Assembly: GCF_004310685.1 (NCBI RefSeq)
Contig: NZ_SISG01000001.1
Location: forward strand, 1 to 64,000
DNA: 64,000 nucleotides
From: Glaciihabitans arcticus
GTDB taxonomy: Bacteria; Actinomycetota; Actinomycetes; Actinomycetales; Microbacteriaceae
Reading direction: 5' to 3'
The notes below the pieces were generated by a model, which saw nothing but the letters and a program-made list of their open reading frames with translations, was not told the DNA's origin and did no database searches. A program made the position numbers and the translations under genes. Of this stretch, positions 47,627 to 56,623 are shown piece after piece; within the stretch, counting starts at the first letter, position 1, and each line of letters starts with the position of its first letter.

Positions 47627-49167
47627 CGATCCCGCTGCTCAAGCGCTACCCGCAGCTCGCGAGATTCCGGCTGATCTGGCTCGCACCGGTGTTCGCACTC
47701 GTCGCTCTGCTTGCCTGGGCGCTCGCCTCGCCCATGGGTGCCGGTCCCGATGACGACTACCACCTGGCGAGCACGTGGTGCGCGAACCCCGCGAACACGT
47801 CCGCGTGCCTGCCGGGGTCGGACTCGACGGAACGCATCGTTCCCGAGATCATCAACGAGGCGCCGTGCTACGCGGGAAAGCCGGAGACCAGCGCCGACTG
47901 TCAGGACGAGTACGGCTTCGACTCCACCCCGACCCTCGAGACCGATCGCGGCAACTTCATCGGCGAGTACCCGCCGGTTTTCTACGCATTCATGAGCCTC
48001 TTCGTCGGTCCGGACATCCTCGCCGCGATCATGGCCATGCGTATCGTGAACGTGCTGCTCTTCCTCGGCATCACCGTGACGCTCTACGCGCTGCTGCCGA
48101 TCGAGCGGCGACCCACCCTCGTCTGGGGCTGGCTCATCACGACCATCCCGCTCGGCATCTTCCTCATCACCTCGAACAACCCGAGCTCGTGGGCGGTCAT
48201 CGGGGTCGGATCGGCCTGGCTCGCACTGCTCGGCTGGTTCGAGACCCGCGGCAAGCGCCGCATCACCCTGGGCGCGCTGTTCGCAGTCTCCGTGCTGATG
48301 GCTGCCGGCGCGCGCGGCGACGCGGCGCTCTACTCGATCATCGGCATCGGCGCCGTGCTGCTGCTCCGCCTGTCGTGGACGAAGCGTTTCTGGCTCGACG
48401 CGATCCTGCCGATCGCCATGACGATCGTCGCGGCCGTGTTCTTCCTCACCTCGCGCCAGTCCTCGTCGGGAACGCAGGGCTTCGGCGGCGCCGGCATCAC
48501 CCCCACTGATGCGGTCGGTGGCAGCGCGAGCGACTCGCTCGAGGGCTTCGGGCTGCTCGCCTACAACCTGCTCAACATCCCCAAGATCTGGGCGGGCGTG
48601 TTCGGCGACTGGGGTCTCGGCTGGCTCGACACCTCGATGCCCGCCGTGGTGCTCTTCGGCTCGGTCGCGGTCTTCGTCGCGATCGGATTCGGCGGCCTCT
48701 CGCGGCTCTCCCCGCGCAAGACGCTGGTCGTACTGCTGCTCGCCCTCACCGTGTGGGTGCTGCCCGCGTTCGTGCTCTACCAGGGCGGCGACGTTGTCGG
48801 AGAATCCGTGCAGCCGCGCTACATCCTTCCCCTGATCGTGCTGCTCGGCGGGCTGCTCATGCTCACCCGCGGCGCCCAGCGCATCGAGTTCACGCGGGCC
48901 CAGCTGGTGCTCGTCGGAACCACACTGGCGGTTGTCCAGTTCGTGGCGCTGCACATGAACCTCCGTCGGTATGTCACGGGAACCGACGGGGCGAGCGCCA
49001 ACCTCGATGCCGGCATCGAGTGGTGGTGGGACATCCCGATCTCGCCGAACGGCGTCTGGATTCTCGGATCGCTCGCTTACGCGGCCCTCGTCTTCGTACT
49101 GCTGCGGGAGTTCTCGCGACGGTCGGCCCTCGAGCGCGAGCTCGCCACCCGGAGCTCCCTCGCGTGA
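47623..49167 (+). CDS. DUF2142 family polytopic membrane protein
   Basis: 514 aa with about 11-12 transmembrane helices. After helix 1 comes the DUF2142 signature with PDDDYHLAS and paired cysteines in an extracytoplasmic loop (WCANPANTSACLPG), similar in layout to GT-C enzymes that use polyprenyl-linked donors with an acidic motif in the first outer loop. Coupled to neighbours on both sides (ATGA and GTGA). Most likely a polymerase or GT-C-type transferase acting outside the membrane; not proven. Confidence 0.78.
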   Translation: MTIPLLKRYPQLARFRLIWLAPVFALVALLAWALASPMGAGPDDDYHLASTWCANPANTSACLPGSDSTERIVPEIINEAPCYAGKPETSADCQDEYGFDSTPTLETDRGNFIGEYPPVFYAFMSLFVGPDILAAIMAMRIVNVLLFLGITVTLYALLPIERRPTLVWGWLITTIPLGIFLITSNNPSSWAVIGVGSAWLALLGWFETRGKRRITLGALFAVSVLMAAGARGDAALYSIIGIGAVLLLRLSWTKRFWLDAILPIAMTIVAAVFFLTSRQSSSGTQGFGGAGITPTDAVGGSASDSLEGFGLLAYNLLNIPKIWAGVFGDWGLGWLDTSMPAVVLFGSVAVFVAIGFGGLSRLSPRKTLVVLLLALTVWVLPAFVLYQGGDVVGESVQPRYILPLIVLLGGLLMLTRGAQRIEFTRAQLVLVGTTLAVVQFVALHMNLRRYVTGTDGASANLDAGIEWWWDIPISPNGVWILGSLAYAALVFVLLREFSRRSALERELATRSSLA

Positions 49168-50351
49168 CCGACCTGAGCGGCCTGCACGTCGCCGTGGTGA
49201 GTCGCATCTACCTGCCCGAGCCTGCGGCCGCGTCCTTCCGCCTCGGGGCGCTCGCCCGCGCCCTGCGTGACGCGGGGGCCACGACGACGGTATTGACGAC
49301 CGCGGTTCCGGCGGAGTACTCGACCGTGCTCCCCGGCCACGACGCAATCGACGTGCGGCGCTTCCCGGTGCTGCGCGACGCGATGGGGTACGTGCGCGGG
49401 TACGTGCAGTACATGAGCTTTGACATCCCCGCGATGTTCCGGGTGCTGTTCCGCCGGCACCTCGATGTCGTAGTCGTCGAGCCGCCACCCACGACCGGTT
49501 TCTTCATGCGCATCGCCTGCGCCATCCGCCGGGTGCCCTACGTCTACTACGCTGCGGACATCTGGTCGGATGCCGTCGAGTCCACCGATGCCCCGGCCGC
49601 CGTCGCGCGCGTTGTGCGCGTGCTCGAGCGCTGGGCCATCCGTGGGGCGGCGGAGGTCGTGTCGGCCTCGCCCGAGTTCACCGAGCGCATGCACGAGCTG
49701 TTCGGGGATGCCCGCATCACCACGATCGGCAACGGCGTCGATACGACGTCGTTCGGTCCGTCGGGAGCGCGCAAGGAGATCGGGGCGCCGTACCTGCTCT
49801 ACGCCGGCACTGCCTCCGAAGTTCACGGCGCGGTCATCTTCATGGATGCCTTCGCGCGGGTGCTCGAGAGTGAGCCGCAGGCCCGACTCGTCTTCGTCGG
49901 CCAGGGAGCCGAGCGCGATGAGCTCGAGCGCCGCGCGGGGGAGCTGCCTGCAGGATCCGTGCATTTCGAACCACGGCTGTCCTCCGACGAGGTCAGCGCC
50001 TGGATCCGCGGGGCGCGGGCCACACTCGCGAGCGTGCGGCCCGAGGGCTACCACCGCGCCTTCCCGACCAAGATGTACGCCTCAGCCGCGTGCGGCACGC
50101 GCGTCGTCTACGCGGGGTCCGGCCCGGGCAGGGATTTCGCCGGAGCAAACGGCATGGGCTGGGCCGTCGACTACGAGGTCGATGCCGTCGCCGCCGCGAT
50201 GCTCGAGGCGCTGCGCACGGACGCGACCGACGAGCAGCGCGAGGGCATTGCGCGGTGGGCCGTCGATACGGTTTCACTGGGCGCGGTCGCGGCGCGAGCC
50301 GTCACCGTCGTCGGGTCGGTGGCGCGGCGGCGCGAACGTCATCCCGACTAG
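49164..50351 (+). CDS. Glycosyltransferase family 4 (WcaI/WbuB-like)
   Basis: 395 aa, GT-B. VAVVSRIYLPEPAAASFRLG at the N-terminus, PYVYYAADIWSDAVEST (a WbuB/fucosaminyltransferase-like block), YAGTASEVHGAVIFMDA at the donor domain, and RPEGYHRAFPTKMYASAACG with the phosphate-binding region. GTG start overlaps the DUF2142 gene stop. Role in adding a cytoplasmic-side sugar is inferred. Confidence 0.87.
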   Translation: MTDLSGLHVAVVSRIYLPEPAAASFRLGALARALRDAGATTTVLTTAVPAEYSTVLPGHDAIDVRRFPVLRDAMGYVRGYVQYMSFDIPAMFRVLFRRHLDVVVVEPPPTTGFFMRIACAIRRVPYVYYAADIWSDAVESTDAPAAVARVVRVLERWAIRGAAEVVSASPEFTERMHELFGDARITTIGNGVDTTSFGPSGARKEIGAPYLLYAGTASEVHGAVIFMDAFARVLESEPQARLVFVGQGAERDELERRAGELPAGSVHFEPRLSSDEVSAWIRGARATLASVRPEGYHRAFPTKMYASAACGTRVVYAGSGPGRDFAGANGMGWAVDYEVDAVAAAMLEALRTDATDEQREGIARWAVDTVSLGAVAARAVTVVGSVARRRERHPD

Positions 50352-50408
50352 TCTTTATAGGTTGGCCTGTGCCGCTGTAATCAACGAAAGAGTGATGGGT
50401 TCACGAAC

Positions 50409-51677
50409 ATGACTGAAAACAAGAAGCTCCTGGCTGTCATCGGCCAGGGGTACGTCGGACTCCCCGTCGCCATGCGGGCCGTCGAACAGGGCTACCGCGT
50501 CGTCGGCATCGACCTCGACACGCGTCGCATCGACAGCCTCAACGCCGGCGAGTCTTTCGTCGACGACATCTCGAACGAGCAGGTCGCCGCGGCTCTCGCC
50601 GCTGGCACCTACACGGCCACCACCGACTACTCCGCGGCCACCGGCTTCGACTACGCGGTCATCACCGTCCCCACGCCCCTGCGCGAGAGCATCCCCGACC
50701 TGAGCTTCATCGAGAGCTCGGGCGAGTCGCTTTCCGGTCTCCTGACGAAGGGCGCCACGGTCGTCCTCGAGTCGACCACCTACCCCGGCACGACCGAGGA
50801 GCTGCTCGTGCCAATCCTCGAGAAGGGTTCGGGCCTCGTTGCGGGCGTCGACTTCCATGTCGGGTACAGCCCCGAGCGCATCGACCCGGGCAACAAGACC
50901 TGGGGCTTCGTCGAGACCCCCAAGGTCGTCTCCGGAATCACCCCGGCCTCGCTCGAGTCGGTCAAGGGCTTCTACGACTCGCTCGTGAACACCACCGTTC
51001 CGGTGAGCACCCCGAAGGAGGCCGAGCTCACCAAGCTGCTCGAGAACACCTTCCGCCACGTCAACATCGCCTTGGTCAACGAGCTCGCGATCTTCGCGAA
51101 CCAGCTCGGCGTCAACGTCTGGGAGTCGATCGAGGCCGCGAGCACCAAGCCCTTCGGCTTTATGAAGTTCACTCCCGGCCCCGGCGTCGGCGGTCACTGC
51201 CTCCCGGTCGACCCGAGCTACCTGTCCTGGCAGGTGCGTCGCAAGCTCGGCCAGAACTTCCGCTTCGTCGAGCTCGCCAACGACATCAATGACCACATGC
51301 CCAACTACGTCGCGCAGCGCCTCATGCTGCTGCTGAACGGTGAGGGCAAGGCCGTGCGCGGTTCACGCATCGCACTCGTCGGTCTCGCCTACAAGAAGAA
51401 CTCGGGCGATATTCGCGAATCCCCGGCCCTCCGCCTCATCGAGATCCTCGAGGAGTTCGGCGCCGAGGTGCTGGCCGTCGACGATCACGTCGAGGCGCAC
51501 CGCTGGCCGGCCGGCGTCGAGAAGGTCGACCTCACCGCTGAGATGCTGGCCGGAATCGACGCGGCCGTGCTCATCACCGATCACGACGAGTTCGAACTCG
51601 ACCTGCTCAACGACACTGAGACCCTCGTGCTCGACACCCGCAACCGGTTGTCGCGCGAGAAGGTGGAGATGCTCTAA
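50409..51677 (+). CDS. UDP-glucose/UDP-N-acetylhexosamine 6-dehydrogenase
   Basis: 422 aa NAD-dependent nucleotide-sugar dehydrogenase that makes a UDP-uronic acid. IGQGYVGLPVAMRAVEQGY (NAD site), ESTTYPGTTEELL, central-domain Lys/Asn region, catalytic Cys in GPGVGGHCLPVDPSYL, and the C-terminal VGLAYKKNSGDIRESPA. The latter and PVDPSYLSW favour the WbpA/WecC/TuaD branch acting on UDP-HexNAc; UDP-glucose is possible. The 57-bp upstream gap includes TTATAGG and a GAAAGAG ribosome site. Confidence 0.92.
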   Translation: MTENKKLLAVIGQGYVGLPVAMRAVEQGYRVVGIDLDTRRIDSLNAGESFVDDISNEQVAAALAAGTYTATTDYSAATGFDYAVITVPTPLRESIPDLSFIESSGESLSGLLTKGATVVLESTTYPGTTEELLVPILEKGSGLVAGVDFHVGYSPERIDPGNKTWGFVETPKVVSGITPASLESVKGFYDSLVNTTVPVSTPKEAELTKLLENTFRHVNIALVNELAIFANQLGVNVWESIEAASTKPFGFMKFTPGPGVGGHCLPVDPSYLSWQVRRKLGQNFRFVELANDINDHMPNYVAQRLMLLLNGEGKAVRGSRIALVGLAYKKNSGDIRESPALRLIEILEEFGAEVLAVDDHVEAHRWPAGVEKVDLTAEMLAGIDAAVLITDHDEFELDLLNDTETLVLDTRNRLSREKVEML

Positions 51678-53116
51678 CCGTTCGACACGGCGGCCTGTGC
51701 GAAGGCCCGGAACGCGGCAACGCCTCCGGTCTTCCACAGGTCGTTCCTGTCTGCCGCGACCGGTCGATGAGCGAGTACCGCTTCGACGGCCCGGCGAAGG
51801 CTCCCCGCATCGCTGATGCGGTCCCCGAAGAGGTCGCGGCTCGTGTAGAGGTCGGCGAGCGGTGAGTCGATGACGAAGGCGGGGCTGCCGAACGCGAGCG
51901 CCTCGAACAGCACTGTGCTCGAGTGTCCGAACACGGCACGGGATGTAGCGAGCGACTCGTACACGTCGAGACTCATGTCGATCTCCACTCGCGGCTGCCC
52001 GACGAGGCCCGGGTAGATCGCCTCGACTGTTGCCCGCTCCGAGGGATGGGGTCGGAATCGCACGACCCACTCGGCGGGCAGGGCGTCCCGAAGCTCGAGG
52101 GTGCTCGCCGTCATCGCGTCCGGTGTTCGTGTGCTCGAGGCCACGAGCGCGACTCGCGGCCGCGACTCCCACGGCTCGGCCCGCGCTGCGAGGGTGTCGA
52201 GGTGCGGCTTGCCGATGGCGACCGTCGTGGAGGGGGTGTTGATCGACCGCGACCAGTAGTCGCCGAAGGTGAGCAGAGTGTCGGGCAGGTAGGCGAAGAG
52301 TTCGGGCGTGCGCATGGCGGCGCCGAAGTTGTAGGCACCGTGCGAGCTGCCGATCCAGCCGTGCTGCAGCTCGGCGACGGGAATGCCGCGTTCTTTCGCC
52401 AGCCGCACCTGGATGGCGCGCGCGCCCCCGTACGAGGCGCCGTCCATGACGATGAGGCGTGGCGCGGCGTCATCCAGCACCCGCTCGTACCGGCCGCGCA
52501 TAAAGGCGACCCGCGCCTGGTGGCGCAGGACCTTTTTCAGCGCGGACCGGATGGAGCCCTCGCCGACCTCGAAGTCGAGTTCGGCGTACACGGCCCGCAC
52601 GAAGTCGGTGGTGGCGGCGATTTTCGCGGCACTCAGCGGACGGAGGCGGGCATTGATGTCGCTCGCGAGTTCCGCATCGTGGAAGGAGTAGGTGTGCGGC
52701 AGGGTCGGGCGCTCGGCGTCGGGGGTGGTGCGGTCGAGCAGGCGGTACTGCAGCACCGCGGCGTCACCGGCGAAGTCTTCGGCGAAGTCGTCGGTGAGCC
52801 AGTTGCGGTGCCCTCCGGGGACTGTGGCCTGGGTGCGCCCGGCCACGACGAACAGCAGTGGCGAGGGGCGAGGGAGCCGTGACGGGGAGAACGGATTCGG
52901 CAGCAATTGGTTCGCGAGCTTGCCGAGCCGGGCGCCCATGCTGACCGGGTTGGCGATTGCGACCTGGCCGAGCTCGATCTCTGCCATCGACTGGGTGAGC
53001 GGCCAGCGCAGGTACGGCCACGCGTGCACGTCGCTGCCGTCGAAGAGCTCGAACAGCACGGCGGGGGAGCGATCCTCGAGCTCGACCAGTGCCCGTGTTC
53101 CTGCTGCAGAATCCAC
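51674..53116 (-). CDS. Uncharacterised GT-B-like surface polysaccharide protein
   Basis: 480 aa, soluble. No family recognised with confidence. The C-terminal half has a GT-B/glycerophosphotransferase-like pattern: IPVAELQHGWIGSSHGAYNF (HG-x-H motif), GDYWSRSINT, WVVRFRPHPSERATVEA, and a late VFGHSSTVLFEALAFGSPAF in which Ser-Ser-Thr could bind a donor phosphate. This order is shared by CDP-glycerol transferases, Kdo/capsule transferases and polysialyltransferase-like proteins. GTG start; last 4 bases overlap the stop of the dehydrogenase gene. Confidence 0.7.
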   Translation of the reverse strand: MDSAAGTRALVELEDRSPAVLFELFDGSDVHAWPYLRWPLTQSMAEIELGQVAIANPVSMGARLGKLANQLLPNPFSPSRLPRPSPLLFVVAGRTQATVPGGHRNWLTDDFAEDFAGDAAVLQYRLLDRTTPDAERPTLPHTYSFHDAELASDINARLRPLSAAKIAATTDFVRAVYAELDFEVGEGSIRSALKKVLRHQARVAFMRGRYERVLDDAAPRLIVMDGASYGGARAIQVRLAKERGIPVAELQHGWIGSSHGAYNFGAAMRTPELFAYLPDTLLTFGDYWSRSINTPSTTVAIGKPHLDTLAARAEPWESRPRVALVASSTRTPDAMTASTLELRDALPAEWVVRFRPHPSERATVEAIYPGLVGQPRVEIDMSLDVYESLATSRAVFGHSSTVLFEALAFGSPAFVIDSPLADLYTSRDLFGDRISDAGSLRRAVEAVLAHRPVAADRNDLWKTGGVAAFRAFAQAAVSNG

Positions 53117-53168
53117 CGTCGACGCACCTTCCGAGAAACCGGCTCGCGCGGAACCGCCGAGTTCCCCC

Positions 53169-53178
53169 AGTCTAAACT
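53169..53178. promoter_or_regulatory. Symmetric divergent -10 (AGTCTAAACT)
   Basis: The ten bases contain TAGACT on the minus strand (53169-53174, for the gene ending at 51674) and TAAACT on the plus strand (53173-53178, for the glycosyltransferase at 53215), sharing the central TA. Leaders would be about 45 and 30 bases. Confidence 0.5.
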
Positions 53179-53214
53179 TGGGGCGTACATCCGCCCCACA
53201 CGTGAAGAGCCACC

Positions 53215-54339
53215 ATGAGTTCGCGCCCCAGCCTGCTGATCATCTCCTTCTCTACCCTGATCTCCGACCCCCGGGTGACGAAGCAGATCGAGATCTTCAA
53301 GGACCGATACGACCTCTACACCTGTGGCATGGGGCCCGCACCGGAGGGGGTCAAGCACCACTACGAGATTCCGTTCGGCACCCGCGACTGGGTGCTCGAC
53401 CGCTTCGCCATGGTGACCCGTCAGTACCACCGCGCCTATTGGGACCTTCCCGCCGTGAAGCTCGCCCAGGAGCTGCTGCCCGTCGATCACTTCGACGCCG
53501 TCTTCGCGAACGACATCGCCTCAGTGCCGGTCGCCCTCTCGCTCAAGGCGAAGAAGGGCACGCACGCCGACCTGCACGAGTACTTCCCGGAGCTGAAGAA
53601 CAACGACCTGCAGTGGCGTCTCTTCGTCTCGCCCTACATGAAGTGGCTCTGCGCCACCTACCTGCCGCAGGCAACGTCACGCACGGCGGGCTCGGCAGGC
53701 TTCGCGCGCCGCTATACCGAGGACCTCGGCATCCCGTTCGGCGTCGTCACCAACGCCGCACCCTTTGCCGACCGCGAGCCCACCTCGGTCGGCGATCCGA
53801 TCCGCATGATCTGCACGACCGCGGGCGCGCGTGCCCGCAAGATCGAGATCATTATCGAGGCGATGCGCGGCGTGACCTCGAACGTGGTGCTCGATCTCAT
53901 CGTGATGCCGAACGAGCCCGACTATGTCGCGAGCCTCAAGGAGCTCGGAGCGGGTGTACCGGGTGTCTCCTTCCGCGACCCGGTGGACTACGACCGCCTT
54001 GTCGACACGGTCGCCGAGTACGACGTCGCGCTGTCGTTCATCCCGCCGACCAACGCGAGCAAGGCGCTCGCCCTGCCCAACAAATTCTTTGAGGGCGTGC
54101 AGGCGCGCGTCGGCGTGATCATCGGCCCCGGGCCCGAGATGACCCCCCTGCTCGAGAAGTACGACCTCGGCGAGAGCTCGGCCGACTACTCGGTCGAGGC
54201 ACTGCGGGCGACCCTCAACGGCCTGAATGCGGAGAAGGTAGAGCGCTGGAAGCAGTCAGCCCACCGCGCGGCACCCGAGCTCTCCTCCGAGGAGCAGGTC
54301 AAAGTGTGGTTCGCCGCTGTGCAGGCGATCCTCGGCTGA
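53215..54339 (+). CDS. Glycosyltransferase (GT4-like)
   Basis: 374 aa. N-terminal LIISFSTLISDPRVTKQIEI and the block THADLHEYFPELKNN with an exposed His typical of this GT-B subgroup; donor domain from about 195 (RMICTTAGARARKIEIIIE), then PNEPDYVASLKELG and NKFFEGVQARVGVIIGPGPE in place of E-x7-E. ATG has only a weak ribosome site (GAAGAG). Substrates unknown. Confidence 0.82.
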   Translation: MSSRPSLLIISFSTLISDPRVTKQIEIFKDRYDLYTCGMGPAPEGVKHHYEIPFGTRDWVLDRFAMVTRQYHRAYWDLPAVKLAQELLPVDHFDAVFANDIASVPVALSLKAKKGTHADLHEYFPELKNNDLQWRLFVSPYMKWLCATYLPQATSRTAGSAGFARRYTEDLGIPFGVVTNAAPFADREPTSVGDPIRMICTTAGARARKIEIIIEAMRGVTSNVVLDLIVMPNEPDYVASLKELGAGVPGVSFRDPVDYDRLVDTVAEYDVALSFIPPTNASKALALPNKFFEGVQARVGVIIGPGPEMTPLLEKYDLGESSADYSVEALRATLNGLNAEKVERWKQSAHRAAPELSSEEQVKVWFAAVQAILG

Positions 54340-54346
54340 CGCCCGG

Positions 54347-55429
54347 TCAGTGCAGGAGCGACGCTGCCATGAACCGCAGGGGAGCGTCGGGCAGCAGCAT
54401 CCCGCGCAGATCGCGCGTGAGCACCGTCGTCGGGTGGCCGAACGCCCGGCGAGCGCGCGCGAGTTCGGTCAGTCGATCGAGGGATGTCCCGGGCTCGAGC
54501 ACCGCGTCGATCGCCCGCAGGTCGGCGATCGACAGCGAGCGTTCGTAGCCCGGAGCCGAGCGCGCCGCGAGCTCGAGGAAGGCGGCGGAATCCCGCTGCG
54601 TCTCAGTCGTCCAGGTTCCGGTGTCGAGGCGTTTCGCGAGCGCTCCGAAGAACAGGATGCGCACCGACTTCACGACGATCGCCCGTCGAACTCGCAGCGA
54701 CTGGCGCAAAAACCACTCGTGAGCGAACATGTCGTGCGTGGCCTTCAGCTCGCTCGCGACGGGATGGGTCTGCGTGGTGACGCGCGTCTGGGCGTCACCG
54801 CCGACGATGTAGCCGGGGCCGCCCCGGGCGAAGCGCACACGAGGGCTGTCGAACCACAGGGTGAGACCGAAGATCTGGTCGGAGCCGTTGCGCAATCCAC
54901 CGGCGAAACGCAGTCCGAGCCGCTCGACCGTCGATCGGCGCAGCAGGCCCAGCGGTGCTGTGCGGTAGCTGAGGCGATCGCGGATCGGATCCAGGTCGCC
55001 CGAGTGCAGCCGCCGCACGACGGGGGTGCGGATGACCCGGCCGTCGTCGTGGCGCTCCGGCGGGATCACAGCGTCGAGGTTGTGGGCCTCCGCACGGTCG
55101 ACCCAGTCGCGCAGCGCTCCCGGGTCGTAGGAGTCGTCTGAGTCGAGGAACGCGATGTAGGTGCCGTCGGTCTGGTCGAGGGCGAGGTTCTTGGGGCCGG
55201 CGGGGCTGGGGAGTCCGTCGGGATGCTCGAGGAAGCGGGCGACATCCCGCAGCTCGGCGGGCAACGCCGCGCGGATCTCGTCGGCGCTAATGTTGTGGCA
55301 GACCACCGTGATGCGCAGTTCGCTGCCGAGTTCCAGACCCGAGACGAGCAACGAGGCGAGAGCCCGGTCGAGGGGGCGGGTGGCGTCGTGCACCGGCAGG
55401 ATGGCATCGACGAGAACGGGGGTTGTCAC
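54347..55429 (-). CDS. Glycosyltransferase family 2
   Basis: 360 aa, GT-A. VDAILPVHDATRPLDRALASL at the N-terminus, a DxD-type motif in AFLDSDDSYDPGALRDW and the GGLRNGSDQIFGLTLW block following it. The C-terminal ~130 residues are helical and not recognised. GTG start six bases after TAGCGT. Converges with the previous glycosyltransferase with a 7-bp gap. Confidence 0.85.
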   Translation of the reverse strand: MTTPVLVDAILPVHDATRPLDRALASLLVSGLELGSELRITVVCHNISADEIRAALPAELRDVARFLEHPDGLPSPAGPKNLALDQTDGTYIAFLDSDDSYDPGALRDWVDRAEAHNLDAVIPPERHDDGRVIRTPVVRRLHSGDLDPIRDRLSYRTAPLGLLRRSTVERLGLRFAGGLRNGSDQIFGLTLWFDSPRVRFARGGPGYIVGGDAQTRVTTQTHPVASELKATHDMFAHEWFLRQSLRVRRAIVVKSVRILFFGALAKRLDTGTWTTETQRDSAAFLELAARSAPGYERSLSIADLRAIDAVLEPGTSLDRLTELARARRAFGHPTTVLTRDLRGMLLPDAPLRFMAASLLH

Positions 55430-55435
55430 CGTGCC

Positions 55436-55441
55436 ACGCTA
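55436..55441 (-). promoter_or_regulatory. -10 element of the GT2 gene starting at 55429 (leaderless)
   Basis: TAGCGT on the minus strand followed by six bases and GTG. The plus-strand TAGGCT at 55464-55469 would serve the divergent gene at 55508. Confidence 0.45.
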
Positions 55442-55507
55442 CCAGCCGGGCTGCCGGCGCTTGGCTAGGCTGTGGAGGGGCTCCGGCGCCCCGATGGAGA
55501 CGAGAAC

Positions 55508-56623
55508 ATGCGCATTGCACTGACGACCAACGTGCTACTGGTTCCGCCCACCTACTTCGCCGTGAACCACGCCCTGCGGCTCGCCGATCGGCACGAGTTC
55601 GAGATGTTCGCCCTCCTCGCCGATGTGCGGGATGCCGCGATCACTATCCCCGTGCACGATTACGCTGCCGGCCGCGGGCTCCCACGCCAGCGGCGCATGT
55701 TCTTCGCACCGTTCGCCGGACCGGCGATGCGTCGCGGGATCGAGCGGTTCGGCGCGGACGTCATCCACCAGCACTTCGCGACCTGGTCGGGGCCGGCGAT
55801 CGCGGCCTCGCGTCACGGCGGCACGCCCCTGCTCACCACCCTGCACGGCTACGACGTGCGGGTGCTCGCGCACGCGGGCGGCGGGCCGATGAACGCGTGG
55901 CACAGGCGCAACGTTCGCGCGATGCAGGCGGCCAGCACCCGGGTTCTCGCGGTGAGCCGCTACCTCGCCGACGAGGCGATCGCCGTGGGGTTCGACCCGG
56001 CCAGGCTGCAGGTCCACTACCAGGGCATCGACACCGACTACTTCACGCCCGGTGGTTCGGCGCCGAGCGGCTCACCCCTCATCAGTTTCGTCGGCGCGCT
56101 CAACGAGCAGAAGGGCCCCCGCGACCTCGTTGCCGCTTCCCTCGCGGTGGTCGGCCGGTTCGAGCACCGCCTGCGGCTCATCGGAAGCGGGCCGCTCGAA
56201 GCCGAGCTGCGCGCGCTCGCTGCGGATCATCCCCACATCGAGGTGCTCGGCGGCGTTCCGCGCGAGACCGTGCGCGCGACGCTGCGGGAGTCGCTCACGA
56301 TGGTGCTGCCGACCCAGGCGCACAACGGTGGACGCGAGGCGGCCGGGCTCGTGCTGCTCGAGGCGCAGGCCTGCGGCACCCCCGTGATCGCCTACAACAG
56401 CGGGGGCGTTTCCGAGATGCTGGTCGACGGCGTCACCGGCGAGCTCGTTCCGGAATCGAGCGTGGACGGGCTGACGTCGGCCGTCGCCGCGATGCTCGCC
56501 CTTTCCGCGCCAGAGCGCGCTACTCTGGGCGTCGCCGCCCGCGATTTCGTGGTGCGGGAGCGCAGCCTGGCGCTCAGCTGCGCAGAACTCGAGCAGCACT
56601 ACACGGAGCTGGTCGGGCTCTAG
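55508..56623 (+). CDS. Glycosyltransferase family 4
   Basis: 371 aa. ALTTNVLLVPPTYFAVNHAL opens the acceptor domain; DVIHQHFATWSGPAI, TLHGYDVRVLA, VSRYLADEAI, HYQGIDTDYFTPG and PTQAHNGGREAAGLVLLEAQ (E-x7-E type) are a complete GT4 motif set related to colanic-acid/WcaL-type transferases. GGAGACGAG precedes the ATG. Ends in a CTAG shared with the converging ABC gene. Confidence 0.9.
   Translation: MRIALTTNVLLVPPTYFAVNHALRLADRHEFEMFALLADVRDAAITIPVHDYAAGRGLPRQRRMFFAPFAGPAMRRGIERFGADVIHQHFATWSGPAIAASRHGGTPLLTTLHGYDVRVLAHAGGGPMNAWHRRNVRAMQAASTRVLAVSRYLADEAIAVGFDPARLQVHYQGIDTDYFTPGGSAPSGSPLISFVGALNEQKGPRDLVAASLAVVGRFEHRLRLIGSGPLEAELRALAADHPHIEVLGGVPRETVRATLRESLTMVLPTQAHNGGREAAGLVLLEAQACGTPVIAYNSGGVSEMLVDGVTGELVPESSVDGLTSAVAAMLALSAPERATLGVAARDFVVRERSLALSCAELEQHYTELVGL

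Noticed and set aside
47347-49488. A 713-codon minus-strand frame over the ABC exporter, DUF2142 and GT4 genes
   Set aside because: Extremely Arg/Glu-rich shadow frame without motifs; the sense-strand genes have full domain signatures.
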